64,000 bases of DNA from Clostridium sp. JN-1. Its GTDB lineage: Bacteria > Bacillota > Clostridia > Clostridiales > Clostridiaceae. The first letter of the stretch is position 1. Each line of letters begins with the position of its first letter. Below are positions 45,250-53,980 of the stretch, piece after piece. The stretch lies in contig NZ_CP033465.1 of assembly GCF_003718715.1 (NCBI RefSeq), positions 1,054,001-1,118,000 of the forward strand, written 5' to 3'. The position numbers were made by a program, and so were the translations under genes. Under the pieces are notes generated by a model. That model was not told where the DNA came from. It saw only the letters and a list, made by a program, of their open reading frames with translations, and ran no database searches.

Positions 45250-45393
45250 CAAGGACATAGGACATAGGACATAGAAGGAGGATTTTTGATAACTCGTTTC
45301 GCTAAAGCGAAACATTGCTGAATTATATAAATTTAAAGATTTTTTGCGTTAGCAAAAAATCAACCTTCAATGTCCTCTGTCCTTTGTCCTCTG
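45250..45393. repeat. AGGACA-terminated repeat element, copy C (compact, 144 bp)
   Basis: Left end: three AGGACATA units followed by GAAGGAGGATTTTTGATAAC. Right end, reversed: CAGAGGACAAAGGACAGAGG then ACATTGAAGGTTGATTTTTT. Between them is the hairpin GTTTCGCTAAAGCGAAAC, an ATTATATAAATTTAAAG stretch and TTTTTTGCG. This is the shortest copy with both ends, so it best defines the element. It has no coding capacity. Confidence 0.75.
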
Positions 45394-45438
45394 AAAAATT
45401 TAAGGTTTGATTTTTTAAAAATCAAACCTTAAATTTTT
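45394..45438. terminator. Bidirectional terminator
   Basis: AAAAATTTAAGGTTTGATTTTT (22 bases at 45394-45415) is the exact reverse complement of 45417-45438. It ends transcripts of the Ca2+ ATPase from the left and of the small minus-strand gene from the right. Confidence 0.88.
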
Positions 45439-45841
45439 ATTTAATTCTCTGAACTTTTCTTGCTCTTTGAACTTTTCCTTCTACAGGAACTAAATCTTTC
45501 TTTGTTGTCATATTTCTTATATTTATAAGGTTAATAAAGTCTTTACCTTGCTTTCCTTTTCTTGCTTTAAGACCCTGTACTAATACTAAATTACCTTGAT
45601 TTACAGTAATAAACTCTGGCTTTTTAAACCATTTTTTTCTTACATAAGAACATTTCACTATGTTTTTGCTTCTCTCTGGTCTTACGAGTAAGCTGACATT
45701 TAATTTATGGAATATCCATAAAATAGTTTTCTTGGTTACTTTAACTGATACAACAGTACCTTGAACTTGAGTAAGTCTATCCCCATATTTTTTCAAATAA
45801 GATTTAGTATAATATTGCGAAATTTTTTCTTTAAAACTCAT
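45437..45841 (-). CDS. Conserved-looking basic protein of unknown function
   Basis: The 134-residue protein is very basic (many Lys/Arg) and beta-rich. It opens MSFKEKISQYYTKSYLKKYG, followed by a GTVVSVKVTKKTILWIF strand region, and has repeated VQG motifs (TQVQGTV, VLVQGLK, VPVEGKV) that could mark an OB- or SH3-like barrel. This suggests RNA or ribosome contact, but no family is recognised. AAAGGAG precedes the start. The stop codon is within the bidirectional terminator. Confidence 0.65.
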   Translation of the reverse strand: MSFKEKISQYYTKSYLKKYGDRLTQVQGTVVSVKVTKKTILWIFHKLNVSLLVRPERSKNIVKCSYVRKKWFKKPEFITVNQGNLVLVQGLKARKGKQGKDFINLINIRNMTTKKDLVPVEGKVQRARKVQRIK

Positions 45842-46131
45842 GTGTATAACTCCTTTTTGTTAATATTTATGAGAAATGCTGTATTTTTCAGCAGATTTTC
45901 CTTGAAGAATTTTAAGTATATTATAGCATAGTATTGATTTTTTGAAAATATATTAACCCATGCTAACAAAAGAGTAGGGATTTGCTGCTAAAATAAACTA
46001 TCTTAAGGTATATAAATATTTTTCCCCAGAACTCATTAATAGATACTGTTAAAGTTTTATATTTAAAAATTTGTTCCTAAATAATGTTTTTGCGAATATT
46101 ATTATAGTAAGCGATGAAAGGAGGACGATGT

Positions 46132-48435
46132 ATGAATACAGAATTAGACCCTCAAAAAATTATATATGATTTTAAATTTGATAATATAAGTATAAGAGGA
46201 GAAATAAATGATACTCCTGAGTATGACGAGGTATATAAAAAAATAAAAACAGCCTTAGAAATAGACAAGGATGGATATAATGTTTATCTTATAGATGATT
46301 TTTCCGAATATAATTTAAGTAAGATCATGGAGTTTGTACATGATAACTTAAAATATAAGGGAAAGCCAGAAGATATATGTTATGTTGTATGTAAAGATGA
46401 AAAGCATCCTGAGGTTTTATTCTTACCAGGTGGAAAAGGCAAAACATTAAAAAATATGGTAGAAAAAATAAAAAATTTATATTTAGATAGTACTTATGAA
46501 TTTTATAATAATGCTTCAGTTAAGGAAAAAGAAGATATATTAACAAGCCTTGACAAGAGAAAAACTGATTTAGTGAATAAGCTATTAAAGGTTTCTAAAG
46601 ATGATGGCTTTATTATGAAACCTACGGTGAGCGGATTTACATTTGTTCCCATAAAAGAAGATGGTGACATGATGAGTGAAAAAGAATATGATGCACTTGA
46701 TACAGAAAAAAGAGAAGAAATATTAGATAAAATAAATAATTTGAAAAGTAGTGCACATGAAATACTAGATGAACTCAAAGAAATGGAACTATCTGAGATT
46801 GATAAGATAAAGATTATTATGGATAAGTATTATTTTGATAAAACAATTGATATAAAATCAAGTTACACGAATGAATTCAATGGAAGTTACAAAGTAATAG
46901 GTTATTTAAATGATATGTGTAATGATATAGAAGAAAGTATAAAAAGTATATATTCAATAAGTTATGAGGATGACAGGGAAAGTATAATTAAAATTATTTA
47001 TAAATATGTAGTAAATGTACTTGTAGATAATAGTGAAGTGAATGAACCTCCTGTCATATTTGAAGAAGATCCAAGTGTAAGTAATTTAATAGGCAGCATA
47101 GAATATGAAAATAAAAATGGTACCTATGTTACAAATGCAGGTTTAATAAAAAGTGGTTCTTTTTTAAAAGCTAATGGAGGCTGTCTTATAATAAGAGCTA
47201 ACAGTCTTTTAAATAATTTAAATTCTTATTATTACTTGAAGAAAACTTTTTTAAGTGGAAAGGTAGATTTAAATTATAATAGAGGATATCTTGAATTATT
47301 ATCTTTAAGCGGACTAAAGCCGCAGTCAATAAAATTTAACGAAACAGTCATATTAATAGGGAATTATAAAACTTATGATTTACTTTATTCCTATGATGAA
47401 GACTTTAAAAAGCTGTTTAAGATTAGAGCAGAGCGCAGGGGAATATTAAATTTGAATGAGGAAACTAAAAAGTGTTTTATAGCTAAAACTTACAATACAT
47501 GTAAGCGTAATAAACTGCATACACTTACTGATGAAGCTATAAAAGAGCTTGCAAAATTTTTATCTAGAAAAGCAGAGGATAGAAATAAACTGTATATGAA
47601 TAGCTGCGAACTTAACAATGTACTCATAATTGCAGACAATAAGGTAACTAGGGATAATAGAGAAAGTATAGAAAGACAGGACATAATGGATACAGTTTAT
47701 AAACACGAATTGATTGAAGAACAGGTGTATGAAGGTTATAAAGAAAATAAACTTTTAATAGATGTTCAAGGTAAGGTAATCGGTCAAGTAAATGGACTTT
47801 CGGTAATTGATACAGGGTATGTTACATTTGGAAGGCCAATAAGGATAACATGTTCCTGCCATAAGGGAGATGGAAATGTAATAGATGTACAAAGAGAGGC
47901 AAATTTAAGCGGAAATATTCACAGCAAAGCTATAAATATTCTTAAAGGATATTTAAATTCACTTATAGGGGGATATGAGAAGATACCTGTAAATTTTCAT
48001 TTGAGTTTTGAACAAGTTTATGGAAAAGTAGATGGAGATAGTGCTTCAGTTGCAGAGGTAATGGCTATGATTTCTGCCTTAAGCAAAGTTGGTATAAATC
48101 AAAATATAGCAGTTACAGGTTCTATAGATCAGCTTGGTCAAGTTCAAGCTATAGGGGGAGTTAATGAGAAAATAGAAGGGTTTTTTGATATATGTAAGCT
48201 CGTGGGTGATACTAATGAAAAAGGAGTACTCATTCCAAAATCAAATATAAGCAGCTTGGTTTTAAAAAGTGATGTTGAAACGGAAATAGCAAATGGTAAG
48301 TTCCACATTTATACTATGTCTAATTTAAAAGATGCAGTTGAAGTCCTTATGGAAGAAGATTATGAAAGTGTAATTCGTGAGAGTAAAAAAGAACTCAAAA
48401 AATATTTAAAAAAACAGGGAACGGTTAAGGATTAA
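46132..48435 (+). CDS. Lon-like (LonC/LonB-type) serine protease
   Basis: The ATG at 46132 follows AAAGGAGG; the frame opens earlier at 46114. The 767-residue protein has the LonB/LonC layout. The N-terminal half of AAA_32 type lacks a recognisable P-loop and carries a helical insert (about 110-250); an Ig-like middle part follows. The C-terminal Lon protease domain has catalytic Ser in DGDSASVAEV (around 652) and Lys in GVNEKIEGFF (around 695), a complete dyad. LonC enzymes act on unfolded protein without ATP. It is single, and a hairpin at 48443-48479 (GGACTG/CAGTCC) follows. Confidence 0.88.
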   Translation: MNTELDPQKIIYDFKFDNISIRGEINDTPEYDEVYKKIKTALEIDKDGYNVYLIDDFSEYNLSKIMEFVHDNLKYKGKPEDICYVVCKDEKHPEVLFLPGGKGKTLKNMVEKIKNLYLDSTYEFYNNASVKEKEDILTSLDKRKTDLVNKLLKVSKDDGFIMKPTVSGFTFVPIKEDGDMMSEKEYDALDTEKREEILDKINNLKSSAHEILDELKEMELSEIDKIKIIMDKYYFDKTIDIKSSYTNEFNGSYKVIGYLNDMCNDIEESIKSIYSISYEDDRESIIKIIYKYVVNVLVDNSEVNEPPVIFEEDPSVSNLIGSIEYENKNGTYVTNAGLIKSGSFLKANGGCLIIRANSLLNNLNSYYYLKKTFLSGKVDLNYNRGYLELLSLSGLKPQSIKFNETVILIGNYKTYDLLYSYDEDFKKLFKIRAERRGILNLNEETKKCFIAKTYNTCKRNKLHTLTDEAIKELAKFLSRKAEDRNKLYMNSCELNNVLIIADNKVTRDNRESIERQDIMDTVYKHELIEEQVYEGYKENKLLIDVQGKVIGQVNGLSVIDTGYVTFGRPIRITCSCHKGDGNVIDVQREANLSGNIHSKAINILKGYLNSLIGGYEKIPVNFHLSFEQVYGKVDGDSASVAEVMAMISALSKVGINQNIAVTGSIDQLGQVQAIGGVNEKIEGFFDICKLVGDTNEKGVLIPKSNISSLVLKSDVETEIANGKFHIYTMSNLKDAVEVLMEEDYESVIRESKKELKKYLKKQGTVKD

Positions 48436-48442
48436 ATTATAC

Positions 48443-48479
48443 GGACTGTAAGCTTAATTGATAAAACTTGCTTCAGTCC
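48443..48479 (+). terminator. Weak hairpin after the Lon-like gene
   Basis: GGACTGTAAGC pairs with TGCTTCAGTCC with a bulge and a long loop. There is no clear T-tract, so termination is uncertain. Confidence 0.35.
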
Positions 48480-48494
48480 TTATAACTTTACTTT

Positions 48495-48533
48495 AAAAAA
48501 CAAAAAGGAACAAAATGTTTTATATTTTGTTCC
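48495..48533 (-). terminator. Terminator of ychF
   Basis: GGAACAAAAT (48507-48516) pairs with ATTTTGTTCC (48524-48533). Read on the minus strand the hairpin is followed by TTTTTGTTTTTT (48495-48506). Confidence 0.8.
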
Positions 48534-48560
48534 AAAATTACAAGCATATACAAATGAGGC

Positions 48561-49658
48561 TTAGACGTTAAATCTAAAATGTACAATGTCTCCATCTTGC
48601 ATTATGTAATCCTTGCCTTCAAGTCTATAAAATCCCTTTTCTTTTGCTGCTGCTTCAGATCCGCATTCTATCAATTTATCATAAGATATTACTTCTGCAC
48701 GAATAAATCCTTTTTCTATATCAGTATGTACTTTACCAGCAGCTTTTGGTGCTTTTGTACCTTCTTTAATAGTCCATGCTCTTACTTCATCTGATCCAAC
48801 TGTTAAGAAACTAATCAATCCTAAAAGTTTGTAACTTGAATTAATTAGTTTGTTGAGTCCAGCTTCCTTGAGCCCATACTCTGCTAACATTTCTATCCTT
48901 TCATCGTCATCAAGTGAAGAAAGCTCTTCTTCTATTTTAGCTGAAATAACTATTACTTCAGAATTTTCATTTTTTGCAAATTCTCTTACCTTCTTAACAT
49001 AGTCATTTTCAGTATTACCTGATATTAAGTCGTCTTCGGATATGTTTGCAACATATAATACTGGTTTTGTTGTAAGTAAAAAATAGCCTTTTACTATTTC
49101 ACTTTCATCTTCATCTAAGTCCAATGTTCTAACAGGCTTTCCAGCTTCAAGATGATTTTTGATTTTTAACATTAATTCATATTCAGTTTTAGCTTCCTTA
49201 AGTCCGCCATGAGCAAGTTTAGCTATCTTTTCGATCTTTCTATCCATGACTTCAATATCTGAAAATATAAGTTCCAAATTTATAGTTTCAATATCACGGA
49301 TTGGATCTATTGATCCATCAACATGTACTATGTTAGGATCTTCAAAACATCTAACGACGTGTACTATTGCTTCTACTTCTCTTATGTGTGATAAGAACTT
49401 ATTTCCAAGACCTTCTCCTTTGCTTGCACCTTTAACTAAACCGGCTATATCATAAAATTCTATTGATGTATATATCTTTTTCTTAGGATTATACATTTTT
49501 TCTAATATGTCTAATCTATCATCGGGCACACTTACTACCCCAACATTTGGTTCTATTGTGCAAAATGGATAGTTTGCTGATTCAGCCCCTGCTTGAGTTA
49601 TAGCATTAAATAAAGTACTTTTACCTACATTAGGTAAACCTACTATTCCAAGTTTCAT
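48561..49658 (-). CDS. ychF: Ribosome-binding ATPase/GTPase YchF (OLA1 family)
   Basis: The 365-residue protein has the G1 motif [14 protein letters not shown] (7-20), G3 in [20 protein letters not shown], and the non-standard G4 NISED region that shifts specificity toward ATP. A coiled-coil insert and the C-terminal TGS domain ([20 protein letters not shown], then [11 protein letters not shown]) follow. It binds ribosomes and takes part in stress responses. It is transcribed alone, convergent with the Lon-like gene. Confidence 0.96.
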   Translation of the reverse strand: MKLGIVGLPNVGKSTLFNAITQAGAESANYPFCTIEPNVGVVSVPDDRLDILEKMYNPKKKIYTSIEFYDIAGLVKGASKGEGLGNKFLSHIREVEAIVHVVRCFEDPNIVHVDGSIDPIRDIETINLELIFSDIEVMDRKIEKIAKLAHGGLKEAKTEYELMLKIKNHLEAGKPVRTLDLDEDESEIVKGYFLLTTKPVLYVANISEDDLISGNTENDYVKKVREFAKNENSEVIVISAKIEEELSSLDDDERIEMLAEYGLKEAGLNKLINSSYKLLGLISFLTVGSDEVRAWTIKEGTKAPKAAGKVHTDIEKGFIRAEVISYDKLIECGSEAAAKEKGFYRLEGKDYIMQDGDIVHFRFNV

Positions 49659-49751
49659 ATATGTACATTCCTTTCTTTCGCAAAATTAAAAGCAAAATTC
49701 TATTAAAAGTTCTATTAAATTATACCCTAGACAGTTAGTAATTTCAATAAT

Positions 49752-49801
49752 CTTCACCCCAGGGGTATAAACTTTGGAAGAATTTACACCCCTGGGGTGA
49801 A
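49752..49801. repeat. Inverted REP-like pair (REPIN-like, copies 8 and 9)
   Basis: TCACCCCAGGGGT (49754-49766) and ACCCCTGGGGTGA (49788-49800) face each other with CCCCAGGGG outermost, joined by the family tails (TAAACTTTGG on the left, AATTT on the right). The arms differ at one base. It lies in the divergent region between ychF and the mraZ remnant. Confidence 0.85.
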
Positions 49802-49891
49802 AGCAAGGGTATTTTAATCTATTTAAAAAAAATTTTAAAAAGTTATTTATAAAAGAGGGAATTTTTATGTTAAAATAGAATAGTTAAGTTT

Positions 49892-49920
49892 AGTGGTTAA
49901 AAGTGGAGTAAAGTGGAGTA
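49892..49920 (+). promoter_or_regulatory. Three MraZ-box-like direct repeats
   Basis: AGTGG occurs at 49892, 49902 and 49912, an exact 10-bp period, each followed by a five-base spacer (TTAAA, AGTAA, AGTAA). MraZ binds short TGG- or GTGG-type direct repeats with 10-bp spacing in front of mraZ in many bacteria, including AAAGTG boxes in mollicutes. The boxes sit where they should, but the mraZ gene behind them is broken. Confidence 0.55.
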
Positions 49921-49930
49921 AATACAAAGT

Positions 49931-50082
49931 TTACTTGAATATGCTGAGATTAAAAAAGGAATAGTAAGTATAGGTGTATCAACTAGAGCTGAAATATGGA
50001 GTAAGAAAAGCGGCAGGAATATAATGATTCAAATATAGACTTTAATGAATTATAAGAACAAATGAGTAAACTAGGAATATAA
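49931..50082 (+). pseudogene. mraZ: mraZ remnant (C-terminal third only)
   Basis: From 49931 the frame reads LLEYAEIKKGIVSIGVSTRA then EIWSK, the characteristic end of the second MraZ SpoVT/AbrB-like repeat. A one-base deletion near 50005 shifts the frame. It continues KRQEYNDSNIDFNEL, hits a TAA at 50052-50054 in place of one residue, and ends EQMSKLGI-stop at 50080-50082, as in normal MraZ. Roughly the first 95 residues and the ribosome binding site are missing. It occupies the standard position before rsmH, 17 bp upstream. Confidence 0.85.
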
Positions 50083-50099
50083 ACTTTTAGGAGGCAATT

Positions 50100-51029
50100 A
50101 TGGAATTTAAGCATATACCAGTATTATTAGAAGAAACTATAGAATCACTTAATATAAAAAAAGATGGGATATATGTTGACTGTACAATTGGTGGAGGGGG
50201 TCATTCATATGAAATTGCAAAGAGGCTCTCTAAAGATGGAAGGTTAATAGGAGTAGACCAAGATACTTGTGCATTAAAAGCAGCATCTGAAAAATTGAAG
50301 GACTTTGATAATATTACATATGTTCATGATAACTTTTACAATTTAGATTCTATATTAAAAGAGCTGGGAATAAAAAAAGTAGATGGAATTATGATGGACC
50401 TTGGAGTATCTTCTTATCAACTTGATGAAACCGAGAGGGGATTTAGTTATATGAAAGATGCCCCTTTGGATATGAGAATGAACAGGGAAAATCAATTTTC
50501 AGCTTATGATGTTATAAATACATATAATGAAGATCAACTTTATGATGTAATTAAAAATTATGGTGAAGAAAAGTTTGCAAGGAGAATAGCAAGGTTAATA
50601 TTAGAAAGAAGGATACAAGAACCTATAAAGACTACAGGAGAACTTGTGGAAATTATAAGATGTGCCATACCTAAAAAGTTTCAAAGAAAAGGCCATCCTG
50701 CAAAGAAAACATTTCAAGCTGTAAGAATAGAAGTAAATAAGGAACTCGATATACTAAATAAAGCTGTTGACAATAGCATTAGATTTTTAAATGAGGGTGG
50801 AAGGCTGTCTATCATAACTTTTCATTCCCTTGAAGATAGAAAGATAAAAGTTAAGTTTAAGGAATTAGAAAATCCATGTACGTGTCCGCGTGATTTTCCT
50901 ATATGTGTATGTGGGAAAAAACCTTCAATTAAAATTATTACTAAAAAGCCAATTGAACCATCAGAAGAAGAAAGGGAAATTAATTCAAGAAGCAGAAGTG
51001 CAAAGCTTAGAGTAGCTCAGAAAATTTAG
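50100..51029 (+). CDS. rsmH: 16S rRNA m4C1402 methyltransferase RsmH (MraW)
   Basis: AGGAGGCAATT precedes the ATG at 50100. The 309-residue protein has the N-terminal [14 protein letters not shown]-binding [15 protein letters not shown] (about 28-42), [20 protein letters not shown], and the C-terminal [10 protein letters not shown] and [12 protein letters not shown] motifs. It methylates C1402 of 16S rRNA and is the usual second gene of the dcw cluster. Confidence 0.97.
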   Translation: MEFKHIPVLLEETIESLNIKKDGIYVDCTIGGGGHSYEIAKRLSKDGRLIGVDQDTCALKAASEKLKDFDNITYVHDNFYNLDSILKELGIKKVDGIMMDLGVSSYQLDETERGFSYMKDAPLDMRMNRENQFSAYDVINTYNEDQLYDVIKNYGEEKFARRIARLILERRIQEPIKTTGELVEIIRCAIPKKFQRKGHPAKKTFQAVRIEVNKELDILNKAVDNSIRFLNEGGRLSIITFHSLEDRKIKVKFKELENPCTCPRDFPICVCGKKPSIKIITKKPIEPSEEEREINSRSRSAKLRVAQKI

Positions 51030-51056
51030 TTCTAAAGTTTACGAGGGGTGAATAAA

Positions 51057-51548
51057 GTGATAGTGGTGAATAAAGATACTATATCTGGAAATACTGTTTT
51101 GCAGCCTGAAGAGGTACCTGATTATGGTAAAGGCCAAGAAAAAAATCGTGAAAAAGAAAAACTAAAAAGAGAAAAACTGAGACAAAAAAGGATAAAAAAT
51201 AAAGCTAAAATACTGAGAAACATCCTATTGATATTTGTAATAGGTTTATTGCTTGTAGGCAGATACTGTATAATCTATAATATGCAGACACAATTAAACT
51301 CTATAAATAATAATATAAGTAAGTTAAATAGTAAAAATGAACAATTGAAAGTTAATTTAGTTCAATACAATAATATTCAATATATAGAGAGTACAGCAAT
51401 AAATAAATTACATATGGTATTTCCAAACAAGGCATCAATTGTCTATACGGATTTAGATAAAAAAAATATAAGCACAACTCCACAAAAAGAAAGTAGAGAG
51501 ACTAAAGAACAAAATATATGGGATAAACTCATTAAATTTTTATATTAG
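51057..51548 (+). CDS. ftsL: Cell division protein FtsL-like
   Basis: The GTG at 51057 sits 7 bases after GAGGGGTG; a GTG at 51048 is part of that site. The protein has about 163 residues: a basic cytoplasmic N-terminus (KEKLKREKLRQKRIKNK), one membrane segment (about 57-77), and an extracytoplasmic leucine-zipper-like coil (LNSINNNISKLNSKNEQLKV). This is the FtsL/DivIC layout, and position between rsmH and spoVD makes FtsL the right name. It scaffolds the septal synthase complex. Confidence 0.85.
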   Translation: MIVVNKDTISGNTVLQPEEVPDYGKGQEKNREKEKLKREKLRQKRIKNKAKILRNILLIFVIGLLLVGRYCIIYNMQTQLNSINNNISKLNSKNEQLKVNLVQYNNIQYIESTAINKLHMVFPNKASIVYTDLDKKNISTTPQKESRETKEQNIWDKLIKFLY

Positions 51549-51600
51549 TTAAATAGACACATGATTTTGTCTAAGCAATGCTTTTATGGAGGTAAAGTTT

Positions 51601-53790
51601 TTGACTAAAAGAGAATATAGAGATAAAGTTATTGTAAGAAAGAGAATGGTAATTATCTTTTGTTTTCTTTTATTATTAATTTGCGGACTCATAGGGAGAA
51701 TGATATATGTAATGGTATATGAGTCACCTAAATTGAAATCAATTGCCATCGCACAGTGGACAAGCGAAGTAAAGATTGATGCTAAAAGAGGAAAGGTTTT
51801 GGATAAAAGTGGACACGAGCTTGCAATAAGTGCAAATGTCTATAGAGTTGATTTAGACATGAATACTTTGAGGCAGACTATGAAAGAAAAAAATTTATCT
51901 CAAGATCAAGTTGCATCTGAATTAGCTGCGGCTATGTCAATGGATAAAAATGAAGTTTCTAAAATTTTAAGTAAGACACTTCCAGGTGGACTGCCGCTTT
52001 CTTCAGTTAATTTAAAGAGAAGGGTAGAAAAAGAACAAGCAGATAATGTGAGAAACTTAAATTTAAATGGTGTTCTCATATCTGGAGATACTAAAAGATA
52101 TTATCCTAATGGTAATTTTTTATCACATGTTTTAGGACATACTAATTCAGATGGAAATGGACTTACAGGTGTTGAACTTTACTATAATAAACAACTTTCT
52201 GGCACCCCAGGGGTTAGAATTTCGGAAACCGATAGAAAAAGCAAAGGGCTTCCATATACGATTTCTGATTATACAAAACCAGTTGATGGAGAGGACGTTG
52301 TTTTAACTATAGATGAAATGATTCAAAGCTTTTGTGAAAAAATTGCAGCTCAAACCTTGAATGATAATAAAGCTAAAGCTGTAAGTATAATTGTGATGAA
52401 TCCTAAGAATGGTGAAATACTTGCTATGGTGAATAAACCGGATTACAATCCAAATGATCCGTGGATTGAAGGAAAATCATATGATGAACTTCAAAAAACG
52501 TGGAGAAACAGAGCGGTTAGTGATACCTTTGAACCAGGTTCTATATTTAAGGTAGTAACAGCTTCTGCAGCTTTGGAAGAGGGAATAGTAAATAAAGATA
52601 CAAAGTTTTCATGTAATGGAAGTATAAAGATAGGAAATAAGACTATACACTGCTGGAAAAGTGCAGGTCATGGAGAACAAACATTTAGTGACATATTAAA
52701 AAATTCATGTAATGTAGGATTTGCACAGCTTGGAAAGATGATTGGAAAAGAAACTTTAAACAAGTATATACAAAAATTTGGTTTCGGACAGAAAACAGGT
52801 ATAGATTTGCCTGGTGAAGCTAAAGGTATAATTAAAAAAACTCAGGATATAACTGATATAGATCTTGCTACCATATCTTTTGGGCAGGCAAATACAGTTT
52901 CAGCAGTTCAATATTTAACTGCATTTAATGCAATAGCAAATGGAGGTACCCTTATAAAACCCCATGTCATGAAAGAAATAACTCATTATGATGATACTAA
53001 AAAGGAAAATGTAGTTGATCAAACTTTTGATATCTCAGGCAGTAATAGTAAAAAAATCGTAGATTCTAGTAAAATGTCAGAATTGAGGGGATACCTTGAA
53101 AGAGTAGTATCAGAAGGCGGCGGAAAAAAAGCTTGTATAGAAGGCTACCATATAGCTGGTAAAACTGGAACTGCACAAAAAGCTGGAGTTGGAGGATACC
53201 AATCAGGAAAATATATATCTTCATTTGCTGGAATGGCACCAGCTAATGATCCAAAGGTAACAGTATTAGTATCTATAGATGAACCAGATCCATCTAACTA
53301 TTATGCTGCTCAAACTGCAGCGCCTGCAGCTAAATTGGTTTTTAATGATATATTTAATTATATGGGTATAAAAGGTGACAAAAGCCAAGAAGAAGCAGCT
53401 AAGAGCATGTTAAAGGATGTGGTAATTCCAGATGTTAGAGGAATGAAAAAAGAGGATGCACAAAAATTATTAAAAGATAATGGTCTAAATGCAGAAGTTG
53501 ATAATAATGGAGAGTATATAGTAGATATGAATCCTAAACCAGGGTATACAGTAAAAGAAGGTAGTAAAGTTATACTTTACACAGGAAGTGCAGAAAATTA
53601 TAATAAAGTAGTAGCTGTTCCAGATATAACAGGATTGAGTCCACAAAAAGCAGTTGAAGTATTTCAAAGTGTAGGTTTAAAGGCAAACTTTGAAGGAGAA
53701 GGCATAGTATGTGATCAAAGTATCAAACCAGGGAAACAAGTTGAAAAGGGAACGGTTATAGATGTTGAAGCAGATCCTATAGGAGATTAA
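51601..53790 (+). CDS. spoVD: Penicillin-binding protein SpoVD (class B, sporulation transpeptidase)
   Basis: The TTG at 51601 follows TGGAGGT; the ATG at 51586 overlaps that site. The 729-residue protein has one membrane anchor (about 17-38), a PBP dimerisation domain, and a transpeptidase domain with S314-x-x-K317, S369-C-N371 and K521-T-G523. Two PASTA domains (about 605-665 and 670-728) end it. PASTA domains and the neighbouring spoVE identify it as SpoVD, the cortex PBP, although a vegetative FtsI role is possible in clostridia. Residues 201-208 (GTPGVRIS) are encoded by a REP-like sequence. Confidence 0.9.
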   Translation: MTKREYRDKVIVRKRMVIIFCFLLLLICGLIGRMIYVMVYESPKLKSIAIAQWTSEVKIDAKRGKVLDKSGHELAISANVYRVDLDMNTLRQTMKEKNLSQDQVASELAAAMSMDKNEVSKILSKTLPGGLPLSSVNLKRRVEKEQADNVRNLNLNGVLISGDTKRYYPNGNFLSHVLGHTNSDGNGLTGVELYYNKQLSGTPGVRISETDRKSKGLPYTISDYTKPVDGEDVVLTIDEMIQSFCEKIAAQTLNDNKAKAVSIIVMNPKNGEILAMVNKPDYNPNDPWIEGKSYDELQKTWRNRAVSDTFEPGSIFKVVTASAALEEGIVNKDTKFSCNGSIKIGNKTIHCWKSAGHGEQTFSDILKNSCNVGFAQLGKMIGKETLNKYIQKFGFGQKTGIDLPGEAKGIIKKTQDITDIDLATISFGQANTVSAVQYLTAFNAIANGGTLIKPHVMKEITHYDDTKKENVVDQTFDISGSNSKKIVDSSKMSELRGYLERVVSEGGGKKACIEGYHIAGKTGTAQKAGVGGYQSGKYISSFAGMAPANDPKVTVLVSIDEPDPSNYYAAQTAAPAAKLVFNDIFNYMGIKGDKSQEEAAKSMLKDVVIPDVRGMKKEDAQKLLKDNGLNAEVDNNGEYIVDMNPKPGYTVKEGSKVILYTGSAENYNKVVAVPDITGLSPQKAVEVFQSVGLKANFEGEGIVCDQSIKPGKQVEKGTVIDVEADPIGD
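52202..52227 (+). repeat. REP-like sequence inside spoVD (copy 10)
   Basis: The core ACCCCAGGGGT at 52204-52214 is followed by TAGAATTTCGGAAA. Against copy 2 about 19-20 of 25 bases match, including the tail GGAAA. It is read in frame as Gly-Thr-Pro-Gly-Val-Arg-Ile-Ser. It may be a chance match at a conserved PG motif of the PBP dimerisation domain. Confidence 0.5.
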
Positions 53791-53893
53791 TTTAAAAAAA
53801 TAGAATGATTTGCTAAGTTAAATAGAGTAAAGTTCTGTTTAAAATTGATTTCTATGGTAAGATTAAAATATATAAAAGCTTATTTTTATATAA

Positions 53894-53932
53894 GGCATGC
53901 AATGTATAGATAAATAGCTGTAATTGCATGCC
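53894..53932 (+). promoter_or_regulatory. Hairpin in the murE leader
   Basis: GGCATGCAAT (53894-53903) pairs exactly with ATTGCATGCC (53923-53932) across a 19-base loop, inside the 190-bp gap between spoVD and murE. There is no T-tract. It may be an RNA processing site or an inverted operator. Confidence 0.4.
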
Positions 53933-53980
53933 AATGCTATGTAATATTATTTAAGAATAAAAAAAGAGAGGTGTTTTACT

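Noticed and set aside
45250-45393. Tandem AGGACA units as a CRISPR array
   Set aside because: The units are 7 bp, contiguous and without spacers, and no cas genes are present.
53894-53932. T-box or other amino-acid riboswitch upstream of murE
   Set aside because: Only a simple 10-bp hairpin is present; no T-box sequence and no terminator/antiterminator pair.
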